Shown: positions 36,549-46,930 of the stretch, piece after piece
How positions within the stretch are numbered: position 1 is the stretch's first letter
Layout of the letters: each line of letters begins with the position of its first letter
Assembly: GCF_022808715.1 (NCBI RefSeq)
Contig: NZ_JAKZKX010000004.1
Span: 1-64,000, forward strand
Source: Fundidesulfovibrio agrisoli
Lineage (GTDB): Bacteria; Desulfobacterota; Desulfovibrionia; Desulfovibrionales; Desulfovibrionaceae
DNA length: 64,000 nt
Direction: 5' to 3'
Translations under genes and position numbers: made by a program
The notes under the pieces: model-generated
The model's database searches: none
What the model was told of the DNA's origin: nothing
What the model saw: only the letters and a program-made list of their open reading frames with translations

Positions 36549-37751
36549 TCATGCTTTCACGTCCTTCCCCGCGAGTTCGCGGGAAAGATCCGTCAGCGCC
36601 TCGCACAGCCTGGCCCCGGCCTCGGCGTCGCGGTGGCTGAAGGCCACTTCCGCCAGCTTGGCGCGCTCGGCGGCGTGGGCGTCCTGCCCGGAGAGCAGGG
36701 CCTCCATGGCCGCCAGCAGCGAGGGGGTGTCGCGCACCTTGGGGCCGGGGGTGAAGGCCTCGTAATTGTAGAGCAGCTCGCGGTTTCGCGCGACGTAGTT
36801 CTCCAGGTCGTAGGGGAAGAACAGCAGCGGCTTGCCCGTGAGCAGGAAGTCGAAATATATGGAGGAGTAATCCGTAATCAGCAGGTCCGCCAGGCGCAGC
36901 AGCGGGTAGGGGTCGGACTTGGAGTCGCAGAAGCGCAGGCTGGGCACGTTGCTGCCGGCCTTGATGTCCTCGTAGGGGTGGAACTTGCACACCAGGATGA
37001 TGTTGCGCTCCTGGGCGAAGGCGGAGAGCTTGCGCAGGTCCAGCGCGCCGTCGCTGACGGCGTTGCCGCCCACGTCGCGGAAGGTGGGCATGTAGAAGGC
37101 CACGCGCGCGCCGTTTTTCTTGGCGCGCTTGAGTTCGCTGTACAGGGCCGCGTCCACGTTTATCATGTCCAGCTTGTCCGGGGCGCGCAGCAGGGCGTCG
37201 TTGCGGGGGTAGCCCAGCTCCCAGAAGGCATCGGCCCGGAAGGCGCGGGCGAAGGCCGTGCGCGTGAAGAAGGGGGAAGTGGAGAGCACCGCGTTGTACC
37301 CGGAGTAGGCCTCCGTGAGCTCCCGGGCCTTGTCCGGGTTCATGTTCACGGAGGACTCGATCTCGGGGAAGCCGATGGCCTTGAGCGGGATGCCGTGCCA
37401 GAGCTGCACCAGGAAAGCCCCGTGGGCGATGGCCCCGGCGGGAGTCCGCGTCTTCCACCAGAAGTCGTCGGAGACCACGATGGAGGCCTTGGCCAGGCGG
37501 GAGGGGCCGTCCGGGTCCTCGAAGCAGAAGGCGGGCAGGCCGTGTCCTTGCAACTCGCGGGCTTCGGGGCGGTTGAGTGTCATGAAGGTGCTGCTCAGGT
37601 GCGGGGCGTGCCTGTGGGCGTGCAGGAAGGCGTATTTGACGTTGTCGATGAACAGGCCCTTGGCCCGGCCCACGAAGACGACGTTGCCCGGCTCCTTGGG
37701 CAAGTTGGCTACAACGCTCGTCAGACGTTCCATTGCTGTGGTCTCGGACAT
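36549..37751 (-). CDS. CDP-glycerol glycerophosphotransferase-like protein (TagB/TagF family)
   Basis: 400 residues, GT-B fold without membrane segments. Diagnostic motifs are LWHGIPLKAIG (about 140), CKFHPYE, and LITDYSSIYFDFLLTGKPLLFFPYD (about 310-335). Family members transfer polyol phosphate from CDP-glycerol or CDP-ribitol. Preferred start is ATG 37751 with AGGA 8 bases upstream; ATG 37757 has its AGGA too close. With the LicC-like gene it suggests a phospho-polyol decoration of the glycan. Confidence 0.85.
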   Translation of the reverse strand: MSETTAMERLTSVVANLPKEPGNVVFVGRAKGLFIDNVKYAFLHAHRHAPHLSSTFMTLNRPEARELQGHGLPAFCFEDPDGPSRLAKASIVVSDDFWWKTRTPAGAIAHGAFLVQLWHGIPLKAIGFPEIESSVNMNPDKARELTEAYSGYNAVLSTSPFFTRTAFARAFRADAFWELGYPRNDALLRAPDKLDMINVDAALYSELKRAKKNGARVAFYMPTFRDVGGNAVSDGALDLRKLSAFAQERNIILVCKFHPYEDIKAGSNVPSLRFCDSKSDPYPLLRLADLLITDYSSIYFDFLLTGKPLLFFPYDLENYVARNRELLYNYEAFTPGPKVRDTPSLLAAMEALLSGQDAHAAERAKLAEVAFSHRDAEAGARLCEALTDLSRELAGKDVKA

Positions 37752-37951
37752 GGGCATGTTCCTGTGCGTGCGGCTTTATGGTCGTCAAAATTCCAACGCC
37801 GCCGGTGTCGGGCGCTGTTTGGCCGATGCCGTGCAAATGCCGGGCCGAGCGAGATTCTGACAGCCTCCGGGAAGGCGCGGATGCAAAGATCGGCCGAATG
37901 CCGTACTGGCCGCTCGGGTCTGTATCGGGCAAGGGCCCCTGCGGCCGCGTC

Positions 37952-38956
37952 CTAGCGTGGCCCCTTGCGGGCCGCATCGAGGTAGACCTGGGCCAGCGGG
38001 GTGTCGGCCAGGGCCTGGCTCCAATGCAGGTAGAGCGGTTTGAGCACCTGGGCGTGGATGGCCCTGGCCTCCCTTCTGCGGCGTTCGAGCAGCTCCGGGG
38101 CGGGCTGGCCCGCCAGCCAGGCCGCGAAGGCCGCGGCGCGGTTGCGGGCGCGGTGCAGGGCGTCCACCTTGGCCTGGCCGGCGGCGGCCACGCGCTCGCG
38201 CAGGGGGGCGTCGGCCAGCAGGCGCTCCGCCAGGGCGCACAGGCCCTCGAAGTCGCCGGGATCGTAGAGGAAGAGCTCCTCGCCGTGGGTGAACATATCC
38301 ACCAGGCCGTGCCCGATGCGCGGCGTGAGCAGGCAACTGCGGCAGGCCAGGGCCTCGAAGATGCGGAAGTTCATATCCCCGTGGTCGGAGTAGTTGAACA
38401 CCAGCCTGGCCGTGGGGAACATGGCGCGGTAGTTGCCGGTGGCGCAGCAAAAACCGGGGAATCGCCGCCGCAGTTCGGCCAGCACGGCGCTGCGCCCGGG
38501 CGTGAGCAGGGGGTCGTCCTTGCCCACGAAGATCATGTCCAGGGTCTTTTCGGCGGGTATGAATTCGTCCTCGTCCCAGGCGAAGGGCGGAGACCAGAGC
38601 ACCCGGGAGGCGTCCAGCCGGGGGCCGAGGAATTGGGGCAGGTGGTCGCGCAGGTTCACCGTGCAGAGGTCGAAGGCCTGGGCGTAAAGCGGATACCAGG
38701 AGTGCACGTGCGAATCCACGCAGGCGAACACGGTCAGGCACGGGTAGGATTCCAGCCCCAGCAGCGCGGGCGGGGAGCTGTTGTCCCCGAAGACGAGCAC
38801 GTCCGGCTGGAACCCGGCCAGGGCGGTGACGTCCTCCCAGGCGAGGATGCGCGGCTTGTGGAACGTGACTACCGTGGTCTCGAATTCGCGCGGTTCGGGC
38901 AGGCGGTTGACGATGCTGCCGAAGAGGGGGTTGCCCAGCCAGAGCAGGCGCTTCAT
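37952..38956 (-). CDS. CgeB-like glycosyltransferase, first gene of the minus-strand glycan locus
   Basis: 334 residues. It starts MKRLLWLGNPLFGS and ends in a GT-B donor domain with DMNFRIFEALACRSCLLTPRIG, matching the 11481 and 40696 proteins. ATG 38956 is where similarity begins; the frame is open further upstream without support. A 194-base gap without a gene follows before the TagF-like gene. Confidence 0.75.
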   Translation of the reverse strand: MKRLLWLGNPLFGSIVNRLPEPREFETTVVTFHKPRILAWEDVTALAGFQPDVLVFGDNSSPPALLGLESYPCLTVFACVDSHVHSWYPLYAQAFDLCTVNLRDHLPQFLGPRLDASRVLWSPPFAWDEDEFIPAEKTLDMIFVGKDDPLLTPGRSAVLAELRRRFPGFCCATGNYRAMFPTARLVFNYSDHGDMNFRIFEALACRSCLLTPRIGHGLVDMFTHGEELFLYDPGDFEGLCALAERLLADAPLRERVAAAGQAKVDALHRARNRAAAFAAWLAGQPAPELLERRRREARAIHAQVLKPLYLHWSQALADTPLAQVYLDAARKGPR

Positions 38957-38961
38957 GCCGG

Positions 38962-38992
38962 ACACTAGCCGCGCGGCGCGAACAATGTCAAA
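38962..38992 (-). promoter_or_regulatory. possible sigma-70 promoter of the minus-strand glycan locus
   Basis: On the minus strand a perfect -35 hexamer TTGACA (38992-38987) is followed, after 18 bases, by a weak -10 TAGTGT (38967-38962). The -10 falls within 10 bases of the start codon, so the leader would be nearly absent. Tentative. Confidence 0.3.
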
Positions 38993-39007
38993 TGTGCCGG
39001 CAGCTAA

Positions 39008-39023
39008 TGGCCCGATACTTGCT
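39008..39023 (+). promoter_or_regulatory. sigma-54 (-24/-12) promoter
   Basis: TGGCCCGATACTTGCT matches the TGGCAC-N5-TTGCW consensus at both invariant GG and GC positions with correct spacing. It lies 73 bases before the start of the GT2 gene at 39096. Sigma-54 control is common for flagellar and envelope genes. Confidence 0.65.
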
Positions 39024-39095
39024 TTGAGCGGGGGCAATGTGCACGGTGAGCGGGCCGCCATCCAGATTCAGGCCCATGCAGGAGGAGTCAGGCTC

Positions 39096-40706
39096 ATGTC
39101 CGGGACGAACAGAACCAAGGCCAACCGCACGGACCGCGAACTCGCCTCGCTGGATGCGGAGGGCGCCTGCAATTACTATCTGAATTTCATCAACAACTTT
39201 CAGAACAGCAATGAGATGGCAGCGGCCTTCTACAACCGCGTACTGGCCGATCCGGCGGCCCGGGGGGCCGAGTTTCCGCAGAGCCTGGCGGGGCACGCCC
39301 ACAAGTGGTGCTCCTGCTTGACCCCGCTGGACGAGGGCGTGCTGGCAGCCCAGGCCTCGCTTGGGGTGCGCCAGGCCCAGATCGCGCTGGAAATCTGCAG
39401 GGCCACCAATTCCGATCCGCAATCCCTGGAGGAATTGCGGAGCGCGAATTACAGGCTCCAGGCCGACGAGATACGCGACATCGCCGTCAAGCTGCTCTCG
39501 CAGGGTCCGATGAACGTGCTGCTCGCGGACCTGCTCCTGAACCTGGACTTCTGCCAGGGACACCACCCCGACGGTTGGCTGGGGGGCTTCAAGTGCCCCA
39601 AGGCCATACAGCCCCTATGGAACGTGCGCCTGTTCCAGCATTACGCCGGGTTGGGGGCGACGGAGCAGGCCATGCGCTTCTGGGACGAGGCCTACGTTGA
39701 CCGAGAGGACCCCGTGACCCTGAACCTGGCGGCGGAACTCTTCCGCAGGGCCGGGGACACCGGGCGCTGCCTGGGCCTGTACGAGCGCTCCCTGGCCCTG
39801 GACCCCCTGCAATACCCGGTGGAGCTGCGCCTACGCGAGCTGCGCGAGCCCTTCCGCCCGTCGCACCGGCTGGTGAGCGAGAAACAAGTCTGCATCTATC
39901 TGTACTGCTACAACAAGGCCCGCTCCCTGGCGGAGACCCTGGAAAGCCTGGCCGCATGCGACATCGGGGCCGCGAAGATCAAGATACTGCTCAACGGCTG
40001 CACGGACGACAGCGCCGCGTCGGCCGCCAGGGCGACTGAACTCTTCCCCAACAACGAGGTGGAGGTCATCACCCTGCCCGTGAATATCGGCGCTCCGGCG
40101 GCCAGGAACTGGCTCATCAGCCAGCCCGCCACCTGGGAGTCGGACTATGTGGCCTTCCTGGATGACGATGTGGAGCTTCAGCCCGACTGGCTGGCCCATT
40201 TCCTGACCGTGGCCGAGGCGGACCCCAGCGTGGCCAACGTGGGCTGCAAGGTGGTGTTCCCCGGCGAGCACAGAATGATCCAGTACCTCTACCGGTATGT
40301 GTCCGTGGCCAATTCGCAGATGGTGCGCGTGAGCATCCCCACGCCAGGCGTTGTCTTCGATGTCGGCCTGTACGACGTGGTGCGCCCCACGCGGGTGGTG
40401 ATGGGTTGCCAGCACATGATGCGCGTTTCCGCCCTGAAGGAGGTCCCCTGGTTCGACATCCGCTATTCGCCCTCCCAGGTGGACGACACGGACCACGACC
40501 TGCAATTCTGCCTCAAGGGCTATTCCGTGGCCTACTGCGGCACTGTTACCTGCGTGCACAAGCACAGCTCGGGCGTGTCCATGCGCAGCGGACTGGACTA
40601 TGACCGCCAGGGCAACGTGAACGGCAACGACGTGAAGTTCTTCTATAAATATCTCGGCAGGCTCGCCGAGATGTCCCGGCTGGACAGCCTGAGCCTCAAC
40701 CGCTGA
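39096..40706 (+). CDS. GT2 glycosyltransferase with an N-terminal TPR-like region
   Basis: 536 residues. An N-terminal helical region of about 265 residues (repeat-like, e.g. LAAELFRRAGDTGRCLGLYERSLALDP) precedes a GT-A domain: CIYLYCYNKARSL, ILLNGCTDDSA, FLDDDVELQPDW (DXD-like) and a late VDDTDHDLQF acceptor segment. ATG 39096 follows GGAGGAG. Its 3' end overlaps the convergent 40696 gene by 11 bases. It is probably a glycan or flagellin glycosyltransferase under sigma-54. Confidence 0.82.
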   Translation: MSGTNRTKANRTDRELASLDAEGACNYYLNFINNFQNSNEMAAAFYNRVLADPAARGAEFPQSLAGHAHKWCSCLTPLDEGVLAAQASLGVRQAQIALEICRATNSDPQSLEELRSANYRLQADEIRDIAVKLLSQGPMNVLLADLLLNLDFCQGHHPDGWLGGFKCPKAIQPLWNVRLFQHYAGLGATEQAMRFWDEAYVDREDPVTLNLAAELFRRAGDTGRCLGLYERSLALDPLQYPVELRLRELREPFRPSHRLVSEKQVCIYLYCYNKARSLAETLESLAACDIGAAKIKILLNGCTDDSAASAARATELFPNNEVEVITLPVNIGAPAARNWLISQPATWESDYVAFLDDDVELQPDWLAHFLTVAEADPSVANVGCKVVFPGEHRMIQYLYRYVSVANSQMVRVSIPTPGVVFDVGLYDVVRPTRVVMGCQHMMRVSALKEVPWFDIRYSPSQVDDTDHDLQFCLKGYSVAYCGTVTCVHKHSSGVSMRSGLDYDRQGNVNGNDVKFFYKYLGRLAEMSRLDSLSLNR

Positions 40707-42342
40707 GCCCGGCGGCCCCGGGCGGGACGCCCAGCGCCGCCCTGACAGCCCCGGTGGGGTCCTCCCGTTCGAGCGCAGCCAGGAAGCGGGCCTCGGCCCC
40801 CGAGGCGGCGGCGCATCCGTGGGCCAGTTGAAGCTCCTCCAGCCCTTCCCGAAGCCGGAAGGCGCGCAGGTTGACCAGGCCCAGGCGCAGGCCAAGGCGC
40901 CAGTTGTGCCTGTCGTGCAGGGAAAGCTCCGAGAGCAGGGCCAGGCGCGTCTCCTCCACCCCGGAGTAGCCGCCCAGGATCGAATCCACGGCGCGCACCA
41001 GGGCCAGGTCCTTGGGGGCGAGGGTGTGGGCGAGCATCAGGGCCTCGAACGCGGACTGGGGCGCGTGGCGCGAGCTGTCGTAGACCATGCCCAGGCGGAT
41101 CTCGCGGCCGGTGCGGGCCCAGGCGGCCGCCCAGGAGCGCGCCAGCCCGGCCGGATCCTCCAGAAGGGCCGGGGGCTGCCCCGTGGCGCGGCGGTGGCGG
41201 TGCCAGAACAGCCGGGCCATGTCCCACTTGCCCAGGGCCAGTGCGGCCAGCGAGGCCGAGGCCTCCACCTCCTGATTACCGGCGAAGCGCTCCCCGGCCA
41301 GAATTCCCTCCAGCAGGCTCGAGAGCCCGGCCCTGTCTCCGAAATAATAATGCAGGCGCATGAGCCCCACCGCCGCCTCGGGCATGTCCTGCAGGGCGAG
41401 GAGCCCGGAGGCCACGGCCTGGGCGGACAGCTCCAGGCGTTCGGCCTCCAGCAGGTCGAGCAGGGTCAGGTGGAACATCAGCGCGGCCGTGCTCCCCTGG
41501 GCGGCTGTGCGCTTAAGGTCCTCCACGCGGCGCATGAGCTCCCGGGCGCGATGGACAGGCAGGTGGCAGGCCAGCACGCGCTCCCGGGCCTGAAGGCCCA
41601 TGCGCTCCATCTCAGCCGGGCGGGCCAGCCAGTGGCGCAGCCTGTCGTCGAGCTCCAACACGTTGGAGTAGGTCTCCACCTCGCGCCCGGGCTCGAACAG
41701 GGTCTCCAGCCCCTCGCAGCGCGGGTTGAGCACCACGCTGCCGTGGGACGCGGCCTCGAAGAGCCTGAAGTTGATCTCGCCGGCGATGGACTCGTTGGGC
41801 ACGATGCGCGTGTCCCCGAACAGGGCGAGCATCTGCTCGTAGGGCAGGTTCTCCTCCAGGCGGGCCGCAAAGCGTTCGTGCAGGAAATCGGCGAACTGGC
41901 GGCGCAGGGGGCGGCTTGGGCCGATGCGCCCGCAGAAGGAAACGTCGTGCCCGCGCGCGGCGAACGGCTTGAACGGCGCGATGCTGCCGAACCAGGGCAG
42001 GGGGAACACCTGGGGCAGGCCAAGAGCGCCCAGCCGGTGGACCCAGGCGGGCTGCGTGGTGGCCACGGCGTCGAAGAGCCTGCCGTAGTGGGCGTGCCAG
42101 AAGGCGTTGAGGTGGGAGTCGATGGACCAGAAGACCTTGATGCAGTCCAGGTGCTCAAGCCCCGCCAGGATCACCCGTGCCCCCAGCACCTCGGTCTGCA
42201 CCAGGAGGTCGGGGCGGAAGCCGGACGGCTCCAGGGCCGTGCGGACGTCCGTCACCCCGGGCGCGGGCAGCACCTCCAGCACCTCGTGCCCGAGGTCCCT
42301 CAGGCTTGGCCCCAACTGGCCGTTTATCAGGCAGATGCGCAT
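40696..42342 (-). CDS. CgeB-like glycosyltransferase with a long helical C-terminal extension
   Basis: 548 residues. The first 280 or so form a CgeB-like GT-B domain (IKVFWSIDSHLNAFWHAHY; EINFRLFEAASHGSVVLNPRCEG). The remaining 260 are helical with TPR-like spacing. It starts MRICLINGQLG, like the 11481 protein. The extension may bind a protein acceptor. Confidence 0.78.
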   Translation of the reverse strand: MRICLINGQLGPSLRDLGHEVLEVLPAPGVTDVRTALEPSGFRPDLLVQTEVLGARVILAGLEHLDCIKVFWSIDSHLNAFWHAHYGRLFDAVATTQPAWVHRLGALGLPQVFPLPWFGSIAPFKPFAARGHDVSFCGRIGPSRPLRRQFADFLHERFAARLEENLPYEQMLALFGDTRIVPNESIAGEINFRLFEAASHGSVVLNPRCEGLETLFEPGREVETYSNVLELDDRLRHWLARPAEMERMGLQARERVLACHLPVHRARELMRRVEDLKRTAAQGSTAALMFHLTLLDLLEAERLELSAQAVASGLLALQDMPEAAVGLMRLHYYFGDRAGLSSLLEGILAGERFAGNQEVEASASLAALALGKWDMARLFWHRHRRATGQPPALLEDPAGLARSWAAAWARTGREIRLGMVYDSSRHAPQSAFEALMLAHTLAPKDLALVRAVDSILGGYSGVEETRLALLSELSLHDRHNWRLGLRLGLVNLRAFRLREGLEELQLAHGCAAASGAEARFLAALEREDPTGAVRAALGVPPGAAGLSG

Positions 42343-42412
42343 GCGTTGAACCCGTTTGGCGGCGTGGCGTTTCGCACGGGCTTATCGGCCGGACGGCCTG
42401 CGGCTTTAGACG

Positions 42413-42448
42413 CCCGCGCGCCCGTCCAGGTTGGACGGGACGCGCGGG
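42413..42448. terminator. hairpin after the methyltransferase gene
   Basis: A long near-perfect stem (CCCGCGCGCCCGTCCA pairing with the TGGACGGGACGCGCGGG arm) lies between the methyltransferase stop and the next minus-strand gene. No T run follows, so it may be a stabilising 3' hairpin rather than an efficient terminator. Confidence 0.5.
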
Positions 42449-42469
42449 TGAAGTCAAGCGTTTCGGCGG

Positions 42470-43093
42470 CTAGGCGCGCTCGCCGGTCATCAGGAATATG
42501 GTGAAGGTCCGCTCCGCGCCGCTGTCGGTCTTCTTGGCCAGGCGGTGGGCTTCCTGAAAGGCGATGGAAGTGAACCCGGCCTGCTCGAACACGGCCTTCA
42601 GGGCCGCGCGCTCGAACCCGGGGTGATGGGCGTGCATGGCCGAGCCGTGGAACTCCCCGCCGTCGGAGTCCAAATCCGCGAAGGCGATGCGCCCGCCGGG
42701 CTTGAGCAGGGCGTGGAAGGCCTTGGCCGCCGCCGGTACGTCGGCCACGTGGTGCAGCACCATGGAGCCGGTGATCACGTCGAAGGCGGGCAGGGCGTCC
42801 GTGGGCTGGTCAACGCTCCAGCGCACGGGGCGCACATTGGCCGCGCCCGTGGCCGCGATCTTGGCGCGCAGCACCGAGAGCATGCCCTCGGATTCGTCGG
42901 CCGCCGTCACGCTGCCCACGTGCGGGGCCAGGGCCAGGCTGACCAGCCCGGTGCCCGCGCCGTAGTCCAGCAGGCTCATGGAACGATCCAGCGGCAGGGC
43001 CCGGATCATGGCTGTGGCGATGGCGGCGGCCACGGCGGCCTTGCGCGGGTCTTCGTCCCAGGTGGCGGCTTTGGCGTCGAAATCCGAGGGCAT
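42470..43093 (-). CDS. class I SAM-dependent methyltransferase
   Basis: 207 residues. SAM motif I LLDYGAGTGLVSLALAP, with TAADESEGML as motif II and ITGSMVLHHVAD as motif IV, is ubiE/Methyltransf_11-like. It is the last gene of an operon with DUF134 and NifX-like genes, 17 bases after the latter. The substrate is not evident. Confidence 0.83.
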   Translation of the reverse strand: MPSDFDAKAATWDEDPRKAAVAAAIATAMIRALPLDRSMSLLDYGAGTGLVSLALAPHVGSVTAADESEGMLSVLRAKIAATGAANVRPVRWSVDQPTDALPAFDVITGSMVLHHVADVPAAAKAFHALLKPGGRIAFADLDSDGGEFHGSAMHAHHPGFERAALKAVFEQAGFTSIAFQEAHRLAKKTDSGAERTFTIFLMTGERA

Positions 43094-43110
43094 GGGGTTC
43101 TCCCCGAAGG

Positions 43111-43476
43111 CTAGTGGTTGTGGCACTCGTGGCCGTGGGCCATGCACAGCTCCTGGCGGTCCTTGAGCTTGCCGTCAACCCAGGCCGCAACGGCCTCGCG
43201 CACGGGGCCGCTGGCGCCGCGCACCACGGCGATGCCGCTCTGGCGCAGCTTCATCACCGCGCCCTCGCCCATGTTCCCCGCGATGAGCTGCTTGACGCCC
43301 ATGGACGAGAGGGTGCCCACCAGGTTCGACTTGCAGCCGCACTGCGGGGGCGGGGTGAAGCGCTCCTCGGCGGTGATGGCCCCGGTGTCGTCCAGGGTGA
43401 TGATGGTGAAGGATTCGCAGTGGCCGAAATGTTCGTCCACCATGCCCCCACGGGTGGGGATCGCGACGATGTTCAT
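43111..43476 (-). CDS. NifX/NifB C-terminal-like iron-molybdenum cofactor-binding protein
   Basis: 121 residues of the dinitrogenase iron-molybdenum cofactor biosynthesis family (pfam Nitro_FeMo-Co). VDEHFGHCESFTII gives the typical DEHFGHC motif, and there is a CGCKSNLV insert and a C-terminal His/Cys-rich HGHECHNH tail. GGAGG precedes ATG 43476. The tail suggests metal binding. No nif structural genes are near, and such proteins in sulfate reducers (MTH1175/ORP class) occur without nitrogenase. Confidence 0.85.
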   Translation of the reverse strand: MNIVAIPTRGGMVDEHFGHCESFTIITLDDTGAITAEERFTPPPQCGCKSNLVGTLSSMGVKQLIAGNMGEGAVMKLRQSGIAVVRGASGPVREAVAAWVDGKLKDRQELCMAHGHECHNH

Positions 43477-43508
43477 GGGTTGCCTCCGTTGCAACGTTTG
43501 TGTGGCTG

Positions 43509-43883
43509 TCACAGTTGCCCGTCCTCCCGCCGCTTGGCGCAACAGCCCTGAGCCTTGCTCATGGCGCAGCGAGGGCAGCGCGCCGCCCGGCAGCCCGACT
43601 CGGGCGCGGGCCCGGCTATGCGCAGGGTCAGGCCGCGCACCAATGCCTCCGCCACCTTGGACCGGCCGGACGCCACGATGCGCCCGAAGGTCTGGCGGGA
43701 GACGCCCATCCTTGCGGCGGCCTCCTCCTGGTAGAGCCCTTCGTGGTCGGCCAGGCGGATGGCCTCGAATTCGTCCGGGGAGAGCAGGGGGCCGTCCGCT
43801 GTGGCGGCGGCTTCCTCCACTGGGCCGAAGGCGGCGCAGGCGGACCTCCCTGTGATTCTGCGGCAGCAGCGTGGGCGCGGCAT
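43509..43883 (-). CDS. DUF134-family DNA-binding protein
   Basis: 124 residues. It opens MPRPRCCRRI, has the family signature LSPDEFEAIRLADHEGLYQEEAAARMGVS with a helix-turn-helix (about 50-75), and ends in a cysteine-rich tail. DUF134 genes are usually next to NifX-like genes, as here, and are presumed regulators of them. ATG 43883 is the likely start. Confidence 0.85.
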   Translation of the reverse strand: MPRPRCCRRITGRSACAAFGPVEEAAATADGPLLSPDEFEAIRLADHEGLYQEEAAARMGVSRQTFGRIVASGRSKVAEALVRGLTLRIAGPAPESGCRAARCPRCAMSKAQGCCAKRREDGQL

Positions 43884-44039
43884 GTGTGCTCCTTGAACGC
43901 CAATTATGAGCATATGCCCATAATAGTCAAGGGCGCGCTTGTGTGAACCTTTTGTCACACTCTTTCCATAAGGGTGCGCTGCCTATTCCCCGGCGTTTCG
44001 CTTCGTGCTAGAGGGGGGCGTGTCGGAAAAGGAGGCTGC

Positions 44040-44360
44040 ATGAGGTCTTTTCTGGCGGCATGTCTTGTGTTTGGCTTGGCGGGCGCGGCCTGCGCCCAGG
44101 GCGGTGACGCCATCGTCGGCGGTGCGGCCTCCGCGCACGGCTACAGGCTCTACGGCAACGACGGCACGTATCGTGGCCGCATCGAATCAGGCAGAATCTA
44201 CGGCGCGGACGGCACCTACCGTGGCCGCATCGAATCCGGCGCGATCTACGGCGGCGACGGCACCCGGCAGGACAGCCTGCGCCTGACCAGCCGGAGCGCT
44301 GCCCAGCCCGGCCCCTCGGGCCAGCAGCAGGGGCGGATCACTCCCGCCATGGGCCGCTAG
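44040..44360 (+). CDS. exported small protein with 16-residue YGxDGTYRGRIESGxI repeats
   Basis: 106 residues. A signal peptide (cleavage after CAQ near residue 20) is followed by two nearly identical 16-residue repeats and a third diverged one (YGGDGT). The repeats are also near-identical in DNA (48-base period, about 44150-44250). The rest is Ser/Gln/Pro-rich. AAGGAGG precedes the ATG. Function unknown; the repeat pattern suggests a small beta structure in the periplasm or on the surface. Confidence 0.75.
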   Translation: MRSFLAACLVFGLAGAACAQGGDAIVGGAASAHGYRLYGNDGTYRGRIESGRIYGADGTYRGRIESGAIYGGDGTRQDSLRLTSRSAAQPGPSGQQQGRITPAMGR

Positions 44361-44532
44361 CGGCCCGGCCATCTCCACGGCCCGGCAACGGCCCGACATC
44401 CTTATCCTTAGCCCGCTGGCGGCCCGAAATCCTTCCCATGGCCCGGTACGGCCTGTTTATCCTCCATAGCCTGCTGACGGCCGGGTTTCTGCCCGGAGCC
44501 CGCCGGAGGCCCGGCATCTCGTCCTTCCCGGT

Positions 44533-45939
<1,407 letters not shown>

Positions 45940-46134
45940 GCGGCTGACCTCCGTGGCGGGATTCCGGTCCATGCCCGCCTTGTCGTCCGGGGCGGGGTTT
46001 TCGTCAAGCAGCGCGCGGCGCAGTTGCTTCTTGGGTTCGCCGGGAAAATGGGGTAACAATGCCTGAAAACCGGCCCGACCGGACGGCGGAGGCCGGAGCA
46101 CCCGAAACGGCAATCCAAGCACAGGAGCGAGCAC

Positions 46135-46668
46135 ATGGCGGATAGGGAAGCACGCAAGCAGAAGGTGATCGAGGCGCTGAACACGGCCAGGGCCATGGAG
46201 CTCTTCGCCATCACCCAGTACATGAACCAGCACTACAACCTGGACAACATGGATTACGGCGAACTGGCCATGAACATGAAGCTCATCGCCATCGACGAGA
46301 TGCGCCACGCCGAGCGTTTCGCCGAGCGCATCAAGGAACTGGGCGGCGAACCGTGCAGCTCCTTCGACGCCGTGGTGAACAAGGGGCAGGAGGTTCGCGC
46401 CATCTACCCCTTCGACTCCAACCTGGAGGACGACACCATCGACGCCTACAACGGCTTCCTGGCCGTGTGCCGCGAGATGGGCGACAACGTGAGCGTGAAG
46501 CTGTTCGACGCCATCATCGAGGAAGAGCAGCTGCACTACAATTACTTCGACAACATCAACACCCACATCGCCACCCTGGGCGACACCTACCTCTCCAAGA
46601 TCGCGGGCACGCCTTCCTCCACGGGCCCCTCCAACAAGGGGTTCGTGCTGAACCAGGGCGCGGCCTAG
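46135..46668 (+). CDS. bfr: bacterioferritin
   Basis: 177 residues. Four-helix ferritin-like fold with ferroxidase ligands visible in [23 protein letters not shown] (ExxH) and [11 protein letters not shown] (ExxH). It stores iron as a 24-mer with haem between subunits. Desulfovibrio bacterioferritin of this type carries an iron-coproporphyrin (family knowledge). It is divergent from fumC. Confidence 0.9.
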   Translation: MADREARKQKVIEALNTARAMELFAITQYMNQHYNLDNMDYGELAMNMKLIAIDEMRHAERFAERIKELGGEPCSSFDAVVNKGQEVRAIYPFDSNLEDDTIDAYNGFLAVCREMGDNVSVKLFDAIIEEEQLHYNYFDNINTHIATLGDTYLSKIAGTPSSTGPSNKGFVLNQGAA

Positions 46669-46699
46669 CGCCAGCGAGACTGACCCGCCTTGAACCGCA

Positions 46700-46747
46700 G
46701 CCCGGCGCAGCCCGCAAATGCGGGGCGGCGCCGGGCGCGTCTTTTTC
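46700..46747 (+). terminator. terminator after bfr
   Basis: GCCCGGCGC (46700-46708) pairs with GCGCCGGGC (46728-46736), with an inner CCCGCAAATGCGGG hairpin, followed by a TCTTTTTC run. Confidence 0.85.
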
Positions 46748-46930
46748 AATCGTGGAGACGCGCCGCCGGGGCGCAACGCCCCCAGGCCCGGTTTTCAGGC
46801 TGGATTTCGGGTGGCGTATTGGCTATGCCTTGGGAAGAATTTCGCATGGCATTCGGACTACTTCTCGAGGCTTGGAAACCGGTTGCGGCGAATCCGCATC
46901 CGCCTGTGTCATACAGCTGTCCCAGGATTC

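Noticed and set aside
46718-46930. Extended N terminus of the GGDEF/EAL protein
   Set aside because: It would run through the bfr terminator and lacks a ribosome binding site. The membrane helix begins just after ATG 46931.
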